Source: an uncultured Rickettsiales bacterium (GTDB lineage: Bacteria > Pseudomonadota > Alphaproteobacteria > Rs-D84). Taken from it: 41,835 bases of DNA. The translations under genes and the position numbers were made by a program. How positions within the stretch are numbered: position 1 is the stretch's first letter; each line of letters opens with the position of its first letter. This document shows positions 39,229 to 41,835 of this stretch, in pieces. Under the pieces are notes generated by a model. That model was given only the letters and a program-made list of their open reading frames with translations, did no database searches and was not told where the DNA came from. The stretch covers positions 1 to 41,835 of the forward strand of contig CAMWQN010000007.1 in the NCBI GenBank assembly GCA_947176385.1, in the 5' to 3' direction.

Positions 39229-39258
39229 AAAAAATCCCATCGCTTGATGGGATTTTTT
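39229..39258. terminator. Bidirectional intrinsic terminator
   Basis: AAAATCCCATC-gctt-GATGGGATTTTTT. Confidence 0.85.
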
Positions 39259-39277
39259 CGTTGAATAATATAAATTA

Positions 39278-39856
39278 TTATTCTGCATCGGCTGTGACAG
39301 GTTCTTCTGCTGCAACTTCTGCAACAGGTTCTTCCGCCACGACTTCTTCTTCAACCTTTTTGGTACCGAATGTCAAAGTTTTACCTGCGACCAATGAATC
39401 AATTTCATCTTGGGTCTGGGCAACAAAAACTTTTACAGGAACGATAACATCTGGGTGCAGTGCGATTTTTGTATCGAACGCGCCGATTGTTTTAATTGGG
39501 CTGCCCAACATAACCTGTGCGGATTCAACAGCAACGCCTGCAACTTCTTTCAACATACGTGCGATGTCACGACTTGATACAGAACCATACAATTGACCTG
39601 TATCACCCGCCTGGCGAATCATATGCAGTTTTGCATTCTTAACTGCATCAACATTTGATTCTGCAGATTTCTTAGCCGCTTCCTGACGTGCCTGCAATTC
39701 AGCCTTTTGTGCTTCGAACAGCGCAACATTTTCACGTGTCCAACGCATAGCCTTGTTGTTTGGTAACAGGTAATTACGTGCAAAGCCTGTTTTTACTTCG
39801 ACTGTATCGCCGATATTACCCAGTTTTGTAATTTTTTCTGTTAAAATAACTTTCAT
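39278..39856 (-). CDS. rplI: 50S ribosomal protein L9
   Basis: MKVILTEKITKLGNIGDTVEVKTGFARNYLLPNNKAM. Confidence 0.97.
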   Translation of the reverse strand: MKVILTEKITKLGNIGDTVEVKTGFARNYLLPNNKAMRWTRENVALFEAQKAELQARQEAAKKSAESNVDAVKNAKLHMIRQAGDTGQLYGSVSSRDIARMLKEVAGVAVESAQVMLGSPIKTIGAFDTKIALHPDVIVPVKVFVAQTQDEIDSLVAGKTLTFGTKKVEEEVVAEEPVAEVAAEEPVTADAE

Positions 39857-39967
39857 TTTATCTGTCCTTTATTTCAAGTTAGGATTAAACAATCCAAATA
39901 GTTAAGTAGTATTTTGGTTAATTATGGGTGGCGAATGGAAGTGTTTATGGTTCCAACACCACACAAA

Positions 39968-40070
39968 AAATTGACCAGAATGGTGTGGATGCGCCGTTGT
40001 TAGCAAGCGTAGTGTACAAATGCTACATAAGCGAGCCAACAACAAGCAGACGCACCGTTATCGTCAATTT
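39968..40070 (-). repeat. Structured palindromic element, copy B (between rpsR and rplI)
   Basis: Outer stem AAATTGACCAGAATGGTGTG/CGCACCGTTATCGTCAATTT, inner stem GTTGTTAGC/GCCAACAAC, apical TGTA/TACA. Confidence 0.85.
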
Positions 40071-40298
40071 CTAACCTAAGTTGTTGCGAACGAATGGCAA
40101 CAATCCCAAATGACGTGCACGTTTAATAGCGGTTGCCAATGCACGTTGGTCTTTCTGGGATACGCCACTGATACGGCTTGGGACAATTTTACCACGTTCT
40201 GTGATATAGTGACCCAAAGTTTTTACATCTTTATAATCAATCGCCTTGCCCTTTAAAGGGTTAGATTTTTTACGATAAATTGCTGCACGAACTGCCAT
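40071..40298 (-). CDS. rpsR: 30S ribosomal protein S18
   Basis: [50 protein letters not shown]. Confidence 0.97.
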   Translation of the reverse strand: MAVRAAIYRKKSNPLKGKAIDYKDVKTLGHYITERGKIVPSRISGVSQKDQRALATAIKRARHLGLLPFVRNNLG

Positions 40299-40636
40299 TA
40301 TTCAGCCTCCTCGGTGTTCTTTTTCATCATGATAGATGGTGTGGTTGCCAATTCGTCAACGCGAACGTTCAAGAAACGAATAACGTCTTCGTCGATGCGT
40401 GCGCGACGTTCCAATTCTGTAATCTGTGCGCCATCCAATTCGATATTGTGCATGACATAGTGTGCCTTGCGATTTTTACGAATGATGTACGCCAAATTCT
40501 TCAATCCCCAGAATTCTGTGGATTTAACATCGCCACCCAATTCTTTGATAATAGACGCAAATTTTGCCGCTTTTTCTTTAACCTGCGGTTCGGTCAAGTC
40601 CTGGCGAAATACCAAGACGCTTTCATAAAAAGCCAT
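40298..40636 (-). CDS. rpsF: 30S ribosomal protein S6
   Basis: [40 protein letters not shown] extends to 40750 but M at 40636 is the S6 start. Confidence 0.95.
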   Translation of the reverse strand: MAFYESVLVFRQDLTEPQVKEKAAKFASIIKELGGDVKSTEFWGLKNLAYIIRKNRKAHYVMHNIELDGAQITELERRARIDEDVIRFLNVRVDELATTPSIMMKKNTEEAE

Positions 40637-40737
40637 CCTATTGTCCTTTGGTTTTAGCAGCCGACGACCCCATGTCGCCAGCAGGAACGCAAACATTATG
40701 ACAATTTTTTTAATAAAATCAAGACTTTTATACAAAA

Positions 40738-40763
40738 ACAAACGGGGCAAATGCCCCGATTTT
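40738..40763 (-). terminator. Intrinsic terminator after DUF805 gene
   Basis: CGGGGCA-aa-TGCCCCG, T-tract on -. Confidence 0.75.
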
Positions 40764-40764
40764 A

Positions 40765-41331
40765 TTACTTGTTATTTTTATGATACGGATTGCCATCCAC
40801 ACGCGTTGGCATAAGCATAAATATAAACAATAACACTGCTGCAATATTTCCAACATATGGCAACCACGCCGCAGGATACAGCAATATCCACCATGATGAA
40901 AAACCACCATCATGCAAACGACGCAACACCATTGATATTGATGGTACAAACGCTGCAATACCATACAACAACATCAAAGCGGTCGTTGACATAAACAATA
41001 TGCTAATTCCGGCACTGCCGATTGAACCAAATGTAATCGCATGACCGACCCAAACATATCCGCCCAATAAAATCGCGACAATCAACAGATTCGCCAACAC
41101 TGTCCACCAATATTCAGACCGCGACGAAGTCCCCATCCAATCGGTAAAACCACGCGTCCAAAATGCGCGATATGCCGCGAACATATTTGTGTATTTTTTA
41201 CTGGTCACAACGGTTTCTTTTTCAACCATTGGGGCGCGTTGAGTGCGTTTTGCAGCACGCACTGGTGACGATTTCTTGGTTGGGCGTGCTTTTTTATCTG
41301 ATGTGTTCAGTTTTTTTACTGATTTAACCAT
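40765..41331 (-). CDS. DUF805-family membrane protein
   Basis: FWTRGFTDWMGTSSRSEYWWTVLANLLIVAILLGG...RRLHDGGFSSWW. Confidence 0.8.
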   Translation of the reverse strand: MVKSVKKLNTSDKKARPTKKSSPVRAAKRTQRAPMVEKETVVTSKKYTNMFAAYRAFWTRGFTDWMGTSSRSEYWWTVLANLLIVAILLGGYVWVGHAITFGSIGSAGISILFMSTTALMLLYGIAAFVPSISMVLRRLHDGGFSSWWILLYPAAWLPYVGNIAAVLLFIFMLMPTRVDGNPYHKNNK

Positions 41332-41389
41332 GTATAATTCCTTTATTTGAACTGATGAAATTATATCACAGGCGGCAGATTTTTCCTAA

Positions 41390-41420
41390 ATAAAAAAAAA
41401 AGCCCCGCATACGCGGGACC
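41390..41420 (-). terminator. Intrinsic terminator of rpsU
   Basis: On -: CCCGC-gtat-GCGGG-GCTTTTTTTTTT. Confidence 0.85.
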
Positions 41421-41428
41421 AATTTTTA

Positions 41429-41635
41429 TTAGAAACCGAAAACCATTCTTTGTTTAGACTGACGTTTCTTTTCGTTACGTACGGCTTCTTCTTTCAAACG
41501 TTTGCGCTTTGTTGTAGGTTTTTCATAACGCTGACGTTCTTTCATTTCGCGATACAGACCTTCTTTCTGCGATTTACGTTTTGCAACACGCAATGCCTGT
41601 TCGACGTTATTGTCGCGAACCAGAACTTTTACCAT
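41429..41635 (-). CDS. rpsU: 30S ribosomal protein S21
   Basis: [46 protein letters not shown]. Confidence 0.95.
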   Translation of the reverse strand: MVKVLVRDNNVEQALRVAKRKSQKEGLYREMKERQRYEKPTTKRKRLKEEAVRNEKKRQSKQRMVFGF

Positions 41636-41681
41636 CGGCGATTCACCCCCTTCAACAAACCTTATACGTTCAACTTTATTT

Positions 41682-41757
41682 TGGTGGAGCCAATCAGACT
41701 CGAACTGACGACCCCCTGCTTGCAAAGCAGGTGCTCTACCAACTGAGCTATGACCCC
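41682..41757 (-). tRNA. tRNA-Ala (TGC)
   Basis: On -: GGGGTCATAGCTCAGTTGGTAGAGCACCTGCTTTGCAAGCAGGGGGTCGTCAGTTCGAGTCTGATTGGCTCCACCA; anticodon TGC, G3:U70 pair. Confidence 0.96.
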
Positions 41758-41835
41758 AATGCGGAATGCATTTTATATATTTTCGGACGGCTTGTCAATA
41801 AAATCTTTTAAATTTACAAAATACCTGCATATAGT

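Noticed and set aside
40728-40964. 78-aa minus-strand ORF over the DUF805 gene
   Set aside because: Different frame inside the supported DUF805 CDS and running through its terminator.

Overview
The window looks like a chromosomal segment of an AT-leaning, probably anaerobic, host- or gut-associated alphaproteobacterium; the taxonomy is inferred from gene content only. Recognisable housekeeping genes are carD, nifJ (pyruvate:ferredoxin oxidoreductase), ctpA, envC, tyrS, rpsB-tsf, an alpha-2-macroglobulin/pbpC pair, pth, polA, rpsF-rpsR-rplI, rpsU, tRNA-Leu and tRNA-Ala. Between them lie secreted, Cys-rich or outer-membrane proteins of unknown function. The most striking signal is non-coding. 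Two ~104-nt, roughly 78% identical, near-palindromic elements (13142-13245 and 39968-40070) sit directly at the stop codons of tsf and rpsR. They differ mainly by compensatory base changes in long helices and keep identical internal loops (GATGCGCC / AAGCAGA), so they are a candidate undescribed structured RNA or mobile palindromic element. Other leads are a tRNA-Leu with an apparent AAG anticodon inside a cluster of 7-4-7 hairpins and 5'-tRNA repeats, two possible orphan small transcripts, a structured rpsB leader, and a subtilase/A2M/PBP1C cluster. All calls are from reading the sequence and the supplied ORFs; no database search was run.
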